DNA of 57,936 nt from assembly GCA_903845045.1 (NCBI GenBank), contig CAIMWA010000277.1, forward strand, positions 1-57,936, written 5' to 3'. This document shows positions 48,934 through 55,670 of the stretch, piece by piece. Source of the DNA: an uncultured delta proteobacterium. GTDB lineage: Bacteria > Myxococcota_A > Polyangia > Polyangiales > Ga0077539. The first letter of the stretch is position 1. Each line of letters opens with the position of its first letter. Below the pieces are notes generated by a model. That model did no database searches, was not told the origin of the DNA, and was given only the letters and a program-made list of their open reading frames with translations. The translations under genes and the position numbers were made by a program.

Positions 48934-49123
48934 AGGGTGCGACAGTGCGGTGCGACAAGCCATTGAAAACGCTGGATTGTGGTTCGTGGTTCCGCCGACA
49001 AAAAGCCGGAAAAGACAGGAGCCGCAACGTCTTTCGCGTATTTAACACCCCTCTCGCCTGACTGTGTTCTGCTGTGTAATGTTATAACGTAACGTTTTCC
49101 TGTCCCGCCGAGTCCGTCTAGCC

Positions 49124-49492
49124 ATGTCCCGCTCCCGTAAACCGCCAGCCCGCGACACCACACCTGCCTTCGAACGAACGTGCCGCCTAATGTGGGGGCG
49201 AGACGCTACCACCGAACTCGTGGCCTTGCTTGGCGGCATAGCCATGCCAAGCACGTGCCGCGCCTGGATACGAGGCTTTCAGCCTCCGCCCCCCTATGCC
49301 TTGGAAGCTGTCGCGGATCATGCTCGCCAACGCGCATCCGCCTTGCTGGCGATAGCTCCATCCGTTGACATCGAGGCTGTCGCACGGCATCGCACCTACA
49401 TGCCGCCACCAACAAAAGGGTGTAAGCGCGTCATGGAACGTGACGGCCCGGGCTCGATCCCTCGCGATGCTAGGCGCCGCAAGGCGACATAA
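49124..49492 (+). CDS. hypothetical protein, first early gene
   Basis: A 122-aa basic protein from ATG 49124. Residues about 26-75 (DATTELVALLGGIAMPSTCR, WIRGFQPPPPYALEAVA) resemble helix-turn-helix-like proteins in which WxxGxxxPP links helices, so DNA binding is possible. The ends are rich in Arg and Lys. It is the first gene of the early arm, downstream of the operator cluster, a natural place for a regulator. Confidence 0.6.
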   Translation: MSRSRKPPARDTTPAFERTCRLMWGRDATTELVALLGGIAMPSTCRAWIRGFQPPPPYALEAVADHARQRASALLAIAPSVDIEAVARHRTYMPPPTKGCKRVMERDGPGSIPRDARRRKAT

Positions 49493-49515
49493 GCTAGGGT
49501 ATGATCATACCGCGA

Positions 49516-49538
49516 CACGGTGCACCTGAAACACCGTG
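49516..49538 (+). terminator. stem-loop after the first early gene
   Basis: CACGGTG (49516-49522) pairs with CACCGTG (49532-49538) around a nine-base loop. No T-run follows, so it is a weak or factor-dependent terminator, or an mRNA-processing site. A small palindrome (TATGATCATA) lies just upstream at 49500-49509. The 233-bp gap before the next gene holds nothing else obvious. Confidence 0.4.
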
Positions 49539-49725
49539 ACAATCTAAGAAAAGAATAATCGCAAAAACTATGCCAACCGTACGCGAAAACGTGCGGCGTT
49601 TTTGCGCGTCTGAACTAACGTAAACGCATAGCGATTTACCGAGACAGTGCCCGGAAAAGCGATCATAAAAGAACCACGAAACAAGCGCGGCGGATTACGC
49701 GCCGCAAACACGAGGAAACGGGACC

Positions 49726-50301
49726 ATGGCAACCACCTACACCGTAATCCGCGCGCACCACAGCGGATACCACGGCGCCGCTCAATATGACGTGAAAACG
49801 AGCGACAATCGCTTTTATGTCGTCACCGTCTATGATGGATTGCGCGGCCGCGTTATCCACAGCGACTACCATGTAGCGCGTGACACTGGAGACACCACGT
49901 TTGAAGGCACGCCTCGTCTCGCGTCTTTTCGCTTTCTCAATCGCGAGGGCGCGACAGCCCGAAAACTCGACGCGGCCATTGAAGCGCATAACTCGGCGCC
50001 GGCCGCACCGCATGAGGCGCCGACGCTATCCGACGCAGAAACGGAACTAGCGGCCGATATCGCGGTTATCGCCGCAAATTTCGAGACGACTCCGATCGCC
50101 GAAATGGAGTCTGCCATGAAAACCTACACCATCGCGAACCGGGTCAGCGGCTTTGAAATCGGCGAGTACCAGGGCTCCACCAAAGCCGAAGCCCTTGACG
50201 TCATGGCACGTGACGCCGGGTATCGCGACTTTTCCCAAGCTTGCGACGTGACTGGAAATGATGGAGACGATTTGATCGTCACTGAGGTGGTCGGTGACTA
50301 G
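49726..50301 (+). CDS. hypothetical early protein
   Basis: A 191-aa protein from ATG 49726 after GAGGAAA. Its C-terminal part is a separate small unit: MKTYTIANRVSGFEIGEYQG followed by STKAEALDVMARDAGYRDF, a repeat-like pattern seen in small proteins of rhizobial and phage genomes. An internal ATG at the start of this unit (near 50115) could also be used. Function unknown; a host-takeover role is typical for genes in this position but unproven. Confidence 0.62.
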   Translation: MATTYTVIRAHHSGYHGAAQYDVKTSDNRFYVVTVYDGLRGRVIHSDYHVARDTGDTTFEGTPRLASFRFLNREGATARKLDAAIEAHNSAPAAPHEAPTLSDAETELAADIAVIAANFETTPIAEMESAMKTYTIANRVSGFEIGEYQGSTKAEALDVMARDAGYRDFSQACDVTGNDGDDLIVTEVVGD

Positions 50302-50335
50302 GTATCGGCAAAGGAAGGTCAGACGACGCGAGAAA

Positions 50336-50449
50336 ATGCGCACCGCATCTATCATCCTTAGTAAACCAGGGCATGGAGGTGTTCGGCCCCACAAAAAGAA
50401 AGGGGGTAGAACAGGTAATCAAAAGCCCAAGCACAGCCAAAGCCCTTGA
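50336..50449 (+). CDS. possible small basic protein
   Basis: A 37-codon frame from ATG 50336 that encodes MRTASIILSKPGHGGVRPHK and a further Lys/Gly/Gln-rich stretch. The ribosome-binding site is weak. The basic composition is protein-like, but the length does not exclude chance. Confidence 0.35.
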   Translation: MRTASIILSKPGHGGVRPHKKKGGRTGNQKPKHSQSP

Positions 50450-50470
50450 TGCCGAATGAGGTGTCGCGTC

Positions 50471-50599
50471 ATGAAAGGGAGCCGGACTTTGGACGAAAAA
50501 GCCGTGCGTATCCTTGATCGATTGCCAGCCAAAACGCCAGACGGCGTGCCGTACACTTTCGCCAGCGTTCGCGCGGCAATCGCTAATTGGGAGGGTTGA
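50471..50599 (+). CDS. small hypothetical protein
   Basis: A 42-aa protein from ATG 50471 to TGA 50597-50599, just before the next gene. The sequence opens MKGSRTLDEKAVRILDRLPA and ends RAAIANWEG. A purine-rich site is not obvious, but spacing to the downstream gene is only three bases and the composition is protein-like. Unknown function. Confidence 0.55.
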   Translation: MKGSRTLDEKAVRILDRLPAKTPDGVPYTFASVRAAIANWEG

Positions 50600-50602
50600 G
50601 CT

Positions 50603-50932
50603 ATGTCAGACTTCATGCAACATGAAATCACGCGCAAACAAGATTGGTGGCAAGGCGAAAGCCAACACGGTGGTGCGGTGTGGGTGCCGCGCTATAACTT
50701 CACGGCAAAGCAATTTGCGGAGGGTTGCTTAGGTTATGACGCGGAAGAACTCGAAGGGTATAGCGACGCTGAATTGGCCGCTACAGGCATCATGACCACG
50801 GTTGAAGGTTATGGTGCACGGCTCTCGGCACCGGGATACATGGATTGTACGGAATGGTGCGTTTTCGCCACAGAGAAAGAAGCGCGCGAGTATCTGGCGG
50901 AAATGTATGACGACGATTGCGACACGGAGTGA
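50603..50932 (+). CDS. hypothetical acidic protein
   Basis: A 109-aa protein preceded by GGGAGG. It is acidic (DAEELEGYSDAELAATGIMT; EYLAEMYDDDCDTE) with several Trp and Tyr. No family is recognised. Small acidic early proteins often inhibit host factors, but nothing here proves that. Confidence 0.65.
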   Translation: MSDFMQHEITRKQDWWQGESQHGGAVWVPRYNFTAKQFAEGCLGYDAEELEGYSDAELAATGIMTTVEGYGARLSAPGYMDCTEWCVFATEKEAREYLAEMYDDDCDTE

Positions 50933-50941
50933 CTTTCAGTG

Positions 50942-50965
50942 GGCACACACCGCGCGGTGTGTGCC
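50942..50965. repeat. 24-bp perfect palindrome
   Basis: Bases 50942-50953 (GGCACACACCGC) are followed directly by their exact reverse complement at 50954-50965. It lies ten bases after the stop at 50932 and before the next ribosome-binding site. As RNA it would form a ten-base stem with a GCGC loop; there is no T-run, so an mRNA-processing or protein-binding role is as likely as termination. Confidence 0.8.
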
Positions 50966-50995
50966 AGCATGAAGGCCAACCGAAAGGGTAAAGCT

Positions 50996-51343
50996 ATGTC
51001 GCACCATCATGAAGTCGTTTGGACGTTTAAGACGCGAAATTTCCATCTTGAACTCCAAATCAGTGAGTGCCTGGAAAGTCCGCGCGGCCAATTCGACGAC
51101 GAAGACGACGTTGCGGCGATCGAAAGCGGCGATATCTTGTGGTTTGACGCCGCAATGATCGTGTATGGGCCTTGCGGCATGAAAGTCGGTTCCGATTACC
51201 TCGGTTGCTGCGCATACGAGAAAATCAGCGACTTCATTGCGCATGGAGAGAAGGGGTATTTCGGCGATATGGTCCGCAACGCTGTTGCGCACGCAAGGGA
51301 AAATCTGGCGGAAATACCGAAGCTTAGAGTGAAAGGGGAATGA
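50996..51343 (+). CDS. hypothetical early protein
   Basis: A 115-aa protein from ATG 50996 after GAAAGGG. The open frame from 50939 includes the palindrome and is unlikely to be translated. It has SHHHEVVWTFKTRNFHLELQ near the start and CCAYEKISDFIAHGEKGYFG near the end. Unknown family. Base composition is more AT-rich than the rest of the genome. Confidence 0.62.
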   Translation: MSHHHEVVWTFKTRNFHLELQISECLESPRGQFDDEDDVAAIESGDILWFDAAMIVYGPCGMKVGSDYLGCCAYEKISDFIAHGEKGYFGDMVRNAVAHARENLAEIPKLRVKGE

Positions 51344-51345
51344 CC

Positions 51346-51546
51346 ATGGCACGCTACCACGACAACATCGAGCCTAGCATATTCCGCGACGGGCAGTATG
51401 TCGGCTATGGATCGGGTCTCGTTTGGCGTATTCGTCGCAATGGGTCGCATGGGTGGAATGCAACAGCGACCACGTTACCGGCGAAGTGTGTCTCGGCGCG
51501 TACGCTGCGCGAAATTGCCGATAAAATCCGAACCGTAGGGGAATGA
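51346..51546 (+). CDS. small hypothetical protein
   Basis: A 66-aa basic protein. ATG 51346 is chosen over the ATG at 51340 because AAGGGG lies at a better distance. Segments FRDGQYVGYGSGLVWRIRRN and ARTLREIADKIRTV suggest a small beta-helix fold. Unknown function. Confidence 0.6.
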   Translation: MARYHDNIEPSIFRDGQYVGYGSGLVWRIRRNGSHGWNATATTLPAKCVSARTLREIADKIRTVGE

Positions 51547-51548
51547 TC

Positions 51549-51860
51549 ATGGCCTTAGAATACACGATCACCACAGATCACAAGTGGAAGCCGTTCAAAG
51601 GTGATCACGAAGTCTCGAAAAGCGTTTTAGCTTCGGATTTCGATTACCAAGACCGCGACGAAGTGCGCGACGGCTTTTTTCGATATCGAAAGTGTTGGTA
51701 TCACCTAGACCAGTTTATGCGCTTGTCGCATAACCACGCTAACGGCAAAAACCCGTTCGCGGGTTGGCATGGATACTACGGCGATAGTTATTCCTCGGGT
51801 GTACTGATCAAACTGTCAAACGACGGCGAGAGCTATCAGGTTGCCACCTATTGCTGTTAA
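51549..51860 (+). CDS. hypothetical early protein
   Basis: A 103-aa protein from ATG 51549 (GGGGAATG precedes). It is aromatic-rich, with YHLDQFMRLSHNHANGKNPF and AGWHGYYGDSYSSGVLIKLS. No family is recognised. It belongs to a run of small, closely spaced early genes. Confidence 0.62.
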   Translation: MALEYTITTDHKWKPFKGDHEVSKSVLASDFDYQDRDEVRDGFFRYRKCWYHLDQFMRLSHNHANGKNPFAGWHGYYGDSYSSGVLIKLSNDGESYQVATYCC

Positions 51861-51875
51861 TCGGAGGGTAAAACC

Positions 51876-52187
51876 ATGGAAAACATACACGGAACCATGA
51901 AAATTTACAGCGAAACCGATTGCCGTGGTCGCGGTGGGGATTTGCTATCCGTGGCACATTTCGGTTGCGACATTGAATTATTCCTTGACGCTATCGCGGC
52001 CCAAATGATGCTGCACCGCGACGTTTGGGTTGACTTAAATAATGGGCAATACCTTTCGTTCGCGTTCGTGCGAGCGTTCGCGGTATCCCCTATGCAATGG
52101 CGAAACGAGGCTATGACTTCGATTGCGCGCAAATATCCGATCGCCGAACCTGTCGAATACAAGCGTTACAGTCGCACCGGACGTTAG
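51876..52187 (+). CDS. hypothetical early protein
   Basis: A 103-aa protein preceded by GGAGGGTAAAACC. Contains HFGCDIELFLDAIAAQMMLH and ends EYKRYSRTGR. Unknown family. Its stop codon TAG is part of the outer stem of the first copy of the terminator/ribosome-binding-site cassette. Confidence 0.62.
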   Translation: MENIHGTMKIYSETDCRGRGGDLLSVAHFGCDIELFLDAIAAQMMLHRDVWVDLNNGQYLSFAFVRAFAVSPMQWRNEAMTSIARKYPIAEPVEYKRYSRTGR

Positions 52188-52196
52188 TGTGCTGTT

Positions 52197-52226
52197 AAAA
52201 CCAGCGCAACCATTGCGCTGGTTTTT
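52197..52226 (+). terminator. rho-independent terminator, cassette copy 1
   Basis: AAAACCAGCGCAA (52197-52209), loop CCA, TTGCGCTGGTTTT (52213-52225) with a further T: a perfect 13-bp stem. An outer inverted repeat, TTAGTGTG at 52185-52192 and CACACTAA at 52232-52239, encloses it. A strong Shine-Dalgarno (ACGGAGGA) follows and leads to the ATG at 52254. The A/T symmetry makes it bidirectional. Confidence 0.85.
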
Positions 52227-52253
52227 GCGGACACACTAACGGAGGAAAACACA

Positions 52254-52436
52254 ATGACAAAAGCGAAAGGCATCCGCCTTGTGGAAAAGAATAACCACAA
52301 CGCTGTTCATGCCTTGTTTGACAACATGGAAAGGGCAAAACTACACTTGCGCGAAGTTATCCCCACGTATGTCGCACGAGGGTTTTTCACGGATAAAACA
52401 CTGACCGTTGACAGCTTCGAGATATTGGAGGATTGA
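52254..52436 (+). CDS. small hypothetical early protein
   Basis: A 60-aa protein translated from the ribosome-binding site of cassette copy 1 (CGGAGGAAAACACA). It includes AVHALFDNMERAKLHLREV. No family is recognised. Read-through of the terminator just upstream, or a processed transcript, would be needed for expression unless a promoter lies in the cassette. Confidence 0.62.
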   Translation: MTKAKGIRLVEKNNHNAVHALFDNMERAKLHLREVIPTYVARGFFTDKTLTVDSFEILED

Positions 52437-52438
52437 CC

Positions 52439-52690
52439 ATGCATGACGATTACGCATACTTTCGTGTCCTTGTCGCGCAACGCCAAATCTTGCGCGAGCA
52501 AGCTTTCGCCTTGCAAGAAAAGCTAAACACTATCACCAATTCAACCGATCGCAACGGGGTTGAATTTAACGCAACGTGGGATGCGTGGGGCGATGCTTGC
52601 GACGCCATCGCGCGTAAAAACGACGCGATTGACGCGGAATACAAAGCCGCGACAAAAATCCAATGCCATCGGGCAGGCATTGCCGCTTAG
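52439..52690 (+). CDS. small hypothetical early protein
   Basis: An 83-aa protein; ATG 52439 follows TTGGAGG, and an ATG at 52433 overlaps the previous stop. It is helical (LVAQRQILREQAFALQEKLN) and probably forms a short coiled coil. Unknown function. It ends at the second copy of the cassette. Confidence 0.62.
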   Translation: MHDDYAYFRVLVAQRQILREQAFALQEKLNTITNSTDRNGVEFNATWDAWGDACDAIARKNDAIDAEYKAATKIQCHRAGIAA

Positions 52691-52699
52691 CGTACTGTT

Positions 52700-52729
52700 A
52701 AAACCAGCGCAATCGTTGCGCTGGTTTTT
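52700..52729 (+). terminator. rho-independent terminator, cassette copy 2
   Basis: AAAACCAGCGCAA (52700-52712), loop TCG, TTGCGCTGGTTTT (52716-52728) with a further T. It is nearly identical to the copy at 52197, including flanking TAG...CTGTT and the downstream CACACTAACGGAGGAAAACA that leads into the next ATG. The loop changed while the stem did not, which suggests that the stem is under selection. Confidence 0.85.
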
Positions 52730-52756
52730 GCGAGCACACTAACGGAGGAAAACACA

Positions 52757-53023
52757 ATGAACACATATGTTATAGACGGGTTTATCCGGACCAAAACTCT
52801 AGGCCCGGAAGATAAAACCCTTCGCTACCATGGTGTAGCCTATGAAACGCGAGGAACACTAATCCGCGCTTATGAACTAAGCGATGGTTCGTTCATTGTC
52901 GCGAAAAACGGAAAGCAATTGGATGCTTTCCCGTCGCACACCAAGCAAGGCCGCGCCATCAAACAGCTTTGGGCGGAAAAATACGGCACTGAGTCTCTAT
53001 CGTACCAATACCACATGAATTGA
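52757..53023 (+). CDS. small hypothetical early protein
   Basis: An 88-aa protein translated from cassette copy 2 (ACGGAGGAAAACACA before ATG). It has KTLRYHGVAYETRGTLIRAY and GRAIKQLWAEKYG. Beta-rich first half, helix at the end. No family is recognised. Confidence 0.62.
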   Translation: MNTYVIDGFIRTKTLGPEDKTLRYHGVAYETRGTLIRAYELSDGSFIVAKNGKQLDAFPSHTKQGRAIKQLWAEKYGTESLSYQYHMN

Positions 53024-53037
53024 AAGGTGTACCTGTC

Positions 53038-53319
53038 ATGACGACGATTTACGCTGAGGGCTTGCAATTAGTACAGCATCTAAAGGCGCCACACTCGCCG
53101 AACGGTAATCCGCAAAGGCTTTACCTCGTGACAACTTTCGCCGAACGTGTATACAACGGTATGCGCCGCGACACTGTGACAATGGCTTATAACGAGGGTT
53201 TTTCAGGTGACCAAGCCATACCACCGATACCACCCGGAGGTATGAGGCGAGAGCTACCAAGCTGCAACATCACGCGCAGTGAGTATCACAGGCTCTTGAA
53301 ACAATACCCTCCGGCATGA
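53038..53319 (+). CDS. small hypothetical early protein
   Basis: A 93-aa protein from ATG 53038 (GAAAGGTG upstream); a TTG at 53020 would add six residues. Segments LYLVTTFAERVYNGMRRDTV and CNITRSEYHRLLKQYPPA are visible. Unknown family. It is the last gene before a strong terminator. Confidence 0.6.
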   Translation: MTTIYAEGLQLVQHLKAPHSPNGNPQRLYLVTTFAERVYNGMRRDTVTMAYNEGFSGDQAIPPIPPGGMRRELPSCNITRSEYHRLLKQYPPA

Positions 53320-53358
53320 CATAAAAGCCCATACCGCTATCCAATCGTCCGGGAATGG

Positions 53359-53398
53359 AAACCCCGCTGCCTACCAAGGCAGCGGGGTTTCTCTTTTT
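53359..53398 (+). terminator. strong rho-independent terminator
   Basis: AAACCCCGCTGCC (53359-53371) pairs with GGCAGCGGGGTTT (53378-53390) around TACCAA, followed by CTCTTTTT. It ends the small early gene run. On the opposite strand the stem is shared but the T-run is short, so termination of the opposing gene is less certain. Confidence 0.9.
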
Positions 53399-53469
53399 GG
53401 GCGCTGGGCAGGCTCGGGCGCTGGGCGCTGGGCAGGCTCGGGCGCTGGGCAGGCTCGGCGGCTGGGCGC
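53399..53469. repeat. 17-bp GC-rich tandem repeat
   Basis: GGGCGCTGGGCAGGCTC is present at 53399-53415, 53423-53439 and 53440-53456, with a seven-base partial copy at 53416-53422 and a degenerate one after 53457. It lies between the terminator and the end of the opposing gene. No role is evident; no CRISPR-like spacers separate the copies. The rest of the gap to 53627 shows no gene. Confidence 0.8.
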
Positions 53470-53627
53470 CCAGGAGCCCCCGAACGCCTTTTTCGCGGTT
53501 TTTCCAAAACCGTTTGGCTTCCCCGCGCGGCGGCCTGAAATATCCTCCCTTGCGATTTTCCGAAATCAAAAACTGGTTTCCAAAAGTCGAAATCCAAACC
53601 TATTCTCGGCCCCAGCCGCCAGGGGGC

Positions 53628-55025
53628 CTATTTTCCGCTGCGTTTTTTCCAGTACGGGTTCCACTTTTTCTTTTTTACCTCCCCTTTGTCTTCAGGCACA
53701 ATATCCGCGGGCGACCAAGCGGCTTCATCCGCAGGGACGACCTTCCCCGCCTTCCTAAACTTTCGTTCAGGATTAGCCTCCTGCCATTTAGCGAGCCCAA
53801 CCTCTGCGTCTTCACGAGTCCTGTAGCTGCCGACGTGGACGCGCTCGCCCTGCGCCTGCACCTTGACCACGTAACGGGCCAGTGTGCGATCCCAATAGAT
53901 ATTCCGCGGCAAGTCTCTCTCCCGCAGACACAAGTCTCCGTTGGCCCCTTCGATCCGAGCCGCGCGGGCTTTAGCGCGCGCCAAGGCCAGTTCTTCGGCG
54001 GCGTAAACCGGATTAACGTGGAAAAGCGTCTCAAACAACTCCCCGCTAATAACGCCAAGCCCCTTGTATTTATGCTCGTCGAACCTATGCACGCCGTCTT
54101 TCATGTTTGTCTTCGCCGGCCACTTCCGCTCGACCAAATCCCGCAAAATCCGATCGTGATGGGCTTGCGCCTCTTCCCGTGTGTCGTAAGTCTTGAGATA
54201 GCGCTTGGCCTCGTCCCATAGGATCGTCGCCCGGAACCGGCCGTCGGCCATCTTCGACACCCCTGTTTGCCGGGCGACCAGTGTTTCAATCATTTTAGCG
54301 CCGATGCTATCCGGGTCGCGCCCCTCGACCAGCGCTCGGATCGTCTCCCGCGCCTCCATCTCCGTGGCGCAACCTTCTGTCCGCACAGGCACGCCGTTCC
54401 TGATCCTGTAGCCCCGCCACAGCCGGTCAGCGCCTCGCACCACCCCGTCCTTCCCTGGTGTGCTGGCGGGCCAGTTGTCGAACTCAAGGATCGCATCCAC
54501 CTCGTCGCACGCCGCTTGCGCCTCCTCCTGCGTCGGGTAGGCGCCAAGCAGGCGCGCCTTGTGGTTCCACCACGTCCACGCCGCCCAATCGTCCCCGTCC
54601 TCCTGGACCCTGTAGAACGCGCGTGGGGGCTCCCGTTTCTTCCACGGGGTCTCGGGGGCGGCCCCACCCTCAGAACGCACAGGCGGGGCGTTTCCGTCGC
54701 TTGGCGGCACGTCCCCCGCAACAGGGGCCGGTAGCGCTTTCGCCTTCACGTAGCCTCGGTCGTCCAGGTGCTCGTCGCCCTCTGGTGAAGCGGCCGAAAA
54801 CCGAACGATCGCATCTCGCCCCTTGGCGACCGCCCACCGCCCAGCGTCCCACCGCTTCACCAACCATTCTGGAGCCGTCGCGTGGGTCACAAACCGGCAC
54901 TGCGGCTGGGGGCCGCCGGGCGCTGAGATCGTCGCCGCGTCGTGAACGCCGTCGCCGTATTCGTCCTCGAACCATTCGAACTCCCCGCCGTACGGCCAGA
55001 ACGGGTTGTTGTCTCTGTGGACCAT
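53628..55025 (-). CDS. putative DNA-binding protein with three AP2-like repeats
   Basis: A 465-aa protein on the strand opposite to its neighbours. Three repeats share a pattern of strand, strand, strand, helix: residues about 137-177 (RLLGAYPTQEEAQAACDEV), 255-295 (RYLKTYDTREEAQAHHDRIL) and 375-415 (ERVHVGSYRTREDAEVGLAKW, shown in part). The G-x-Y-x-T-x-E-x-A signature is that of AP2-like DNA-binding domains. A fourth degenerate copy may lie near 206-235. The C-terminus is strongly basic (KKKKWNPYWKKRSGK). No nuclease motif is seen. It may be a regulator or organise phage DNA. AT-rich palindromes lie upstream of its start. Confidence 0.65.
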   Translation of the reverse strand: MVHRDNNPFWPYGGEFEWFEDEYGDGVHDAATISAPGGPQPQCRFVTHATAPEWLVKRWDAGRWAVAKGRDAIVRFSAASPEGDEHLDDRGYVKAKALPAPVAGDVPPSDGNAPPVRSEGGAAPETPWKKREPPRAFYRVQEDGDDWAAWTWWNHKARLLGAYPTQEEAQAACDEVDAILEFDNWPASTPGKDGVVRGADRLWRGYRIRNGVPVRTEGCATEMEARETIRALVEGRDPDSIGAKMIETLVARQTGVSKMADGRFRATILWDEAKRYLKTYDTREEAQAHHDRILRDLVERKWPAKTNMKDGVHRFDEHKYKGLGVISGELFETLFHVNPVYAAEELALARAKARAARIEGANGDLCLRERDLPRNIYWDRTLARYVVKVQAQGERVHVGSYRTREDAEVGLAKWQEANPERKFRKAGKVVPADEAAWSPADIVPEDKGEVKKKKWNPYWKKRSGK

Positions 55026-55111
55026 GTTTCATTCCTCGCCGGGTTTTGTGTTTTTCTTTTTACTCGCCGCAGGCGCCGCGCGCAAGCGCCACCGCTGAAA
55101 GCGATCATATT

Positions 55112-55186
55112 TATATCAGCGGGGGCAGCGGTAGCGACCGCCCCCTCTGATATACTATATTATAGCTAGGCTATGATAGTATATCA
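55112..55186. repeat. two linked palindromes sharing TATATCAG arms
   Basis: First structure: TATATCAG-C-GGGGGC (55112-55126) pairs with GCCCCC-T-CTGATATA (55140-55154). Second structure: TGATATACTAT (55148-55158) pairs with ATAGTATATCA (55176-55186), with an inner ATAGC/GCTAT pair. The right arm of the first is the left arm of the second, so the two hairpins exclude each other. This could be an operator cluster or a structural switch in RNA. Confidence 0.8.
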
Positions 55187-55607
55187 AGGGGTGAGGCTGT
55201 GGTTGTATCTTTGACCACATACCACTGGATATTGTGTACGAGGTAAGAGCGTTCTCGGGCAGTAATCTAAGCATTTAACGCTGGTTTTACTGCCTTAGCC
55301 ACAACCGGCCCAGAAGACCTACGTGTCCAAGTATATCAGATTTTCTTTCGGATACATCAGAACACGTTGTTCACAGGCGGGTTCGGCTAATACACCGCAG
55401 TTTCTGCCGACGGCTGACACTTGCACCAAGGGGCGCATAAGGCAAAACCCGGTTTTATACTTGGCGGTCCAGCAGGTGGAGCGCGCTTAGGCCACGTTCC
55501 GACCCCACCCGCAGCCGTGTATCTCGAAAAATCAAAAATATGTAACAGTATCTGCGGCATGCGTTTCACGCCGCCCCTGCTATGACGTTTACGCATACGT
55601 ATTCCTG

Positions 55608-55635
55608 TTTACAGTCTCGTGAAATTTTGTATACC
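55608..55635 (+). promoter_or_regulatory. candidate sigma70-like promoter
   Basis: TTTACA at 55608-55613 and TATACC at 55630-55635 with a 16-base spacer. The predicted start would be about 25-30 bases before the Cys-rich gene at 55671. It would drive the operon running to the terminator at 57376. Confidence 0.5.
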
Positions 55636-55670
55636 TTCGTTTTCACCAAAACCGAGCGAAAGTTCACCAA

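Larger units (their letters stand above)
48230..49123. other. gene-free divergent control region
   Basis: About 0.9 kb between the divergent arms without a convincing gene. A 184-codon open frame from 48507 is rejected because it has no protein character and its start lies inside a duplicated element. The region holds tandem 19-bp repeats, a 22-bp direct repeat, a 13-bp inverted repeat around a TATAAT box, and several GGAAAA-type half-sites. It may combine an early promoter, operators and possibly a replication origin. Confidence 0.6.
55026..55670. other. gene-free AT-rich control region
   Basis: About 0.65 kb with no convincing gene between the AP2-repeat gene (leftward) and the next plus-strand genes. 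It contains linked palindromes at 55112-55186, a further hairpin GGCAGTAA/TTACTGCC at 55258-55265 and 55287-55294, an isolated TATATCAG at 55332-55339, and a promoter at 55608-55635. It is markedly more AT-rich than the surroundings and could be a regulatory region or an origin. A 69-codon minus-strand frame (55387-55596) does not look like protein. Confidence 0.55.

Noticed and set aside
48507..49061. 184-codon plus-strand frame in the control region, starting MENFLG
   Set aside because: Both MENFLG starts are created by the 22-bp direct repeat; the rest has no protein character and covers the promoter and operator sites.
53399..53469. Possible CRISPR array (17-bp repeats)
   Set aside because: The repeats are adjacent with no spacers of uniform length and no cas genes are present.
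53355..54221. 288-codon plus-strand frame starting in the terminator
   Set aside because: It runs through a terminator and tandem repeats and is antisense to the AP2-repeat gene.
55187..55330. Possible tRNA in the region with GGCAGTAA/TTACTGCC hairpin
   Set aside because: No cloverleaf, anticodon arm or T-loop sequence could be laid out; only single hairpins form.
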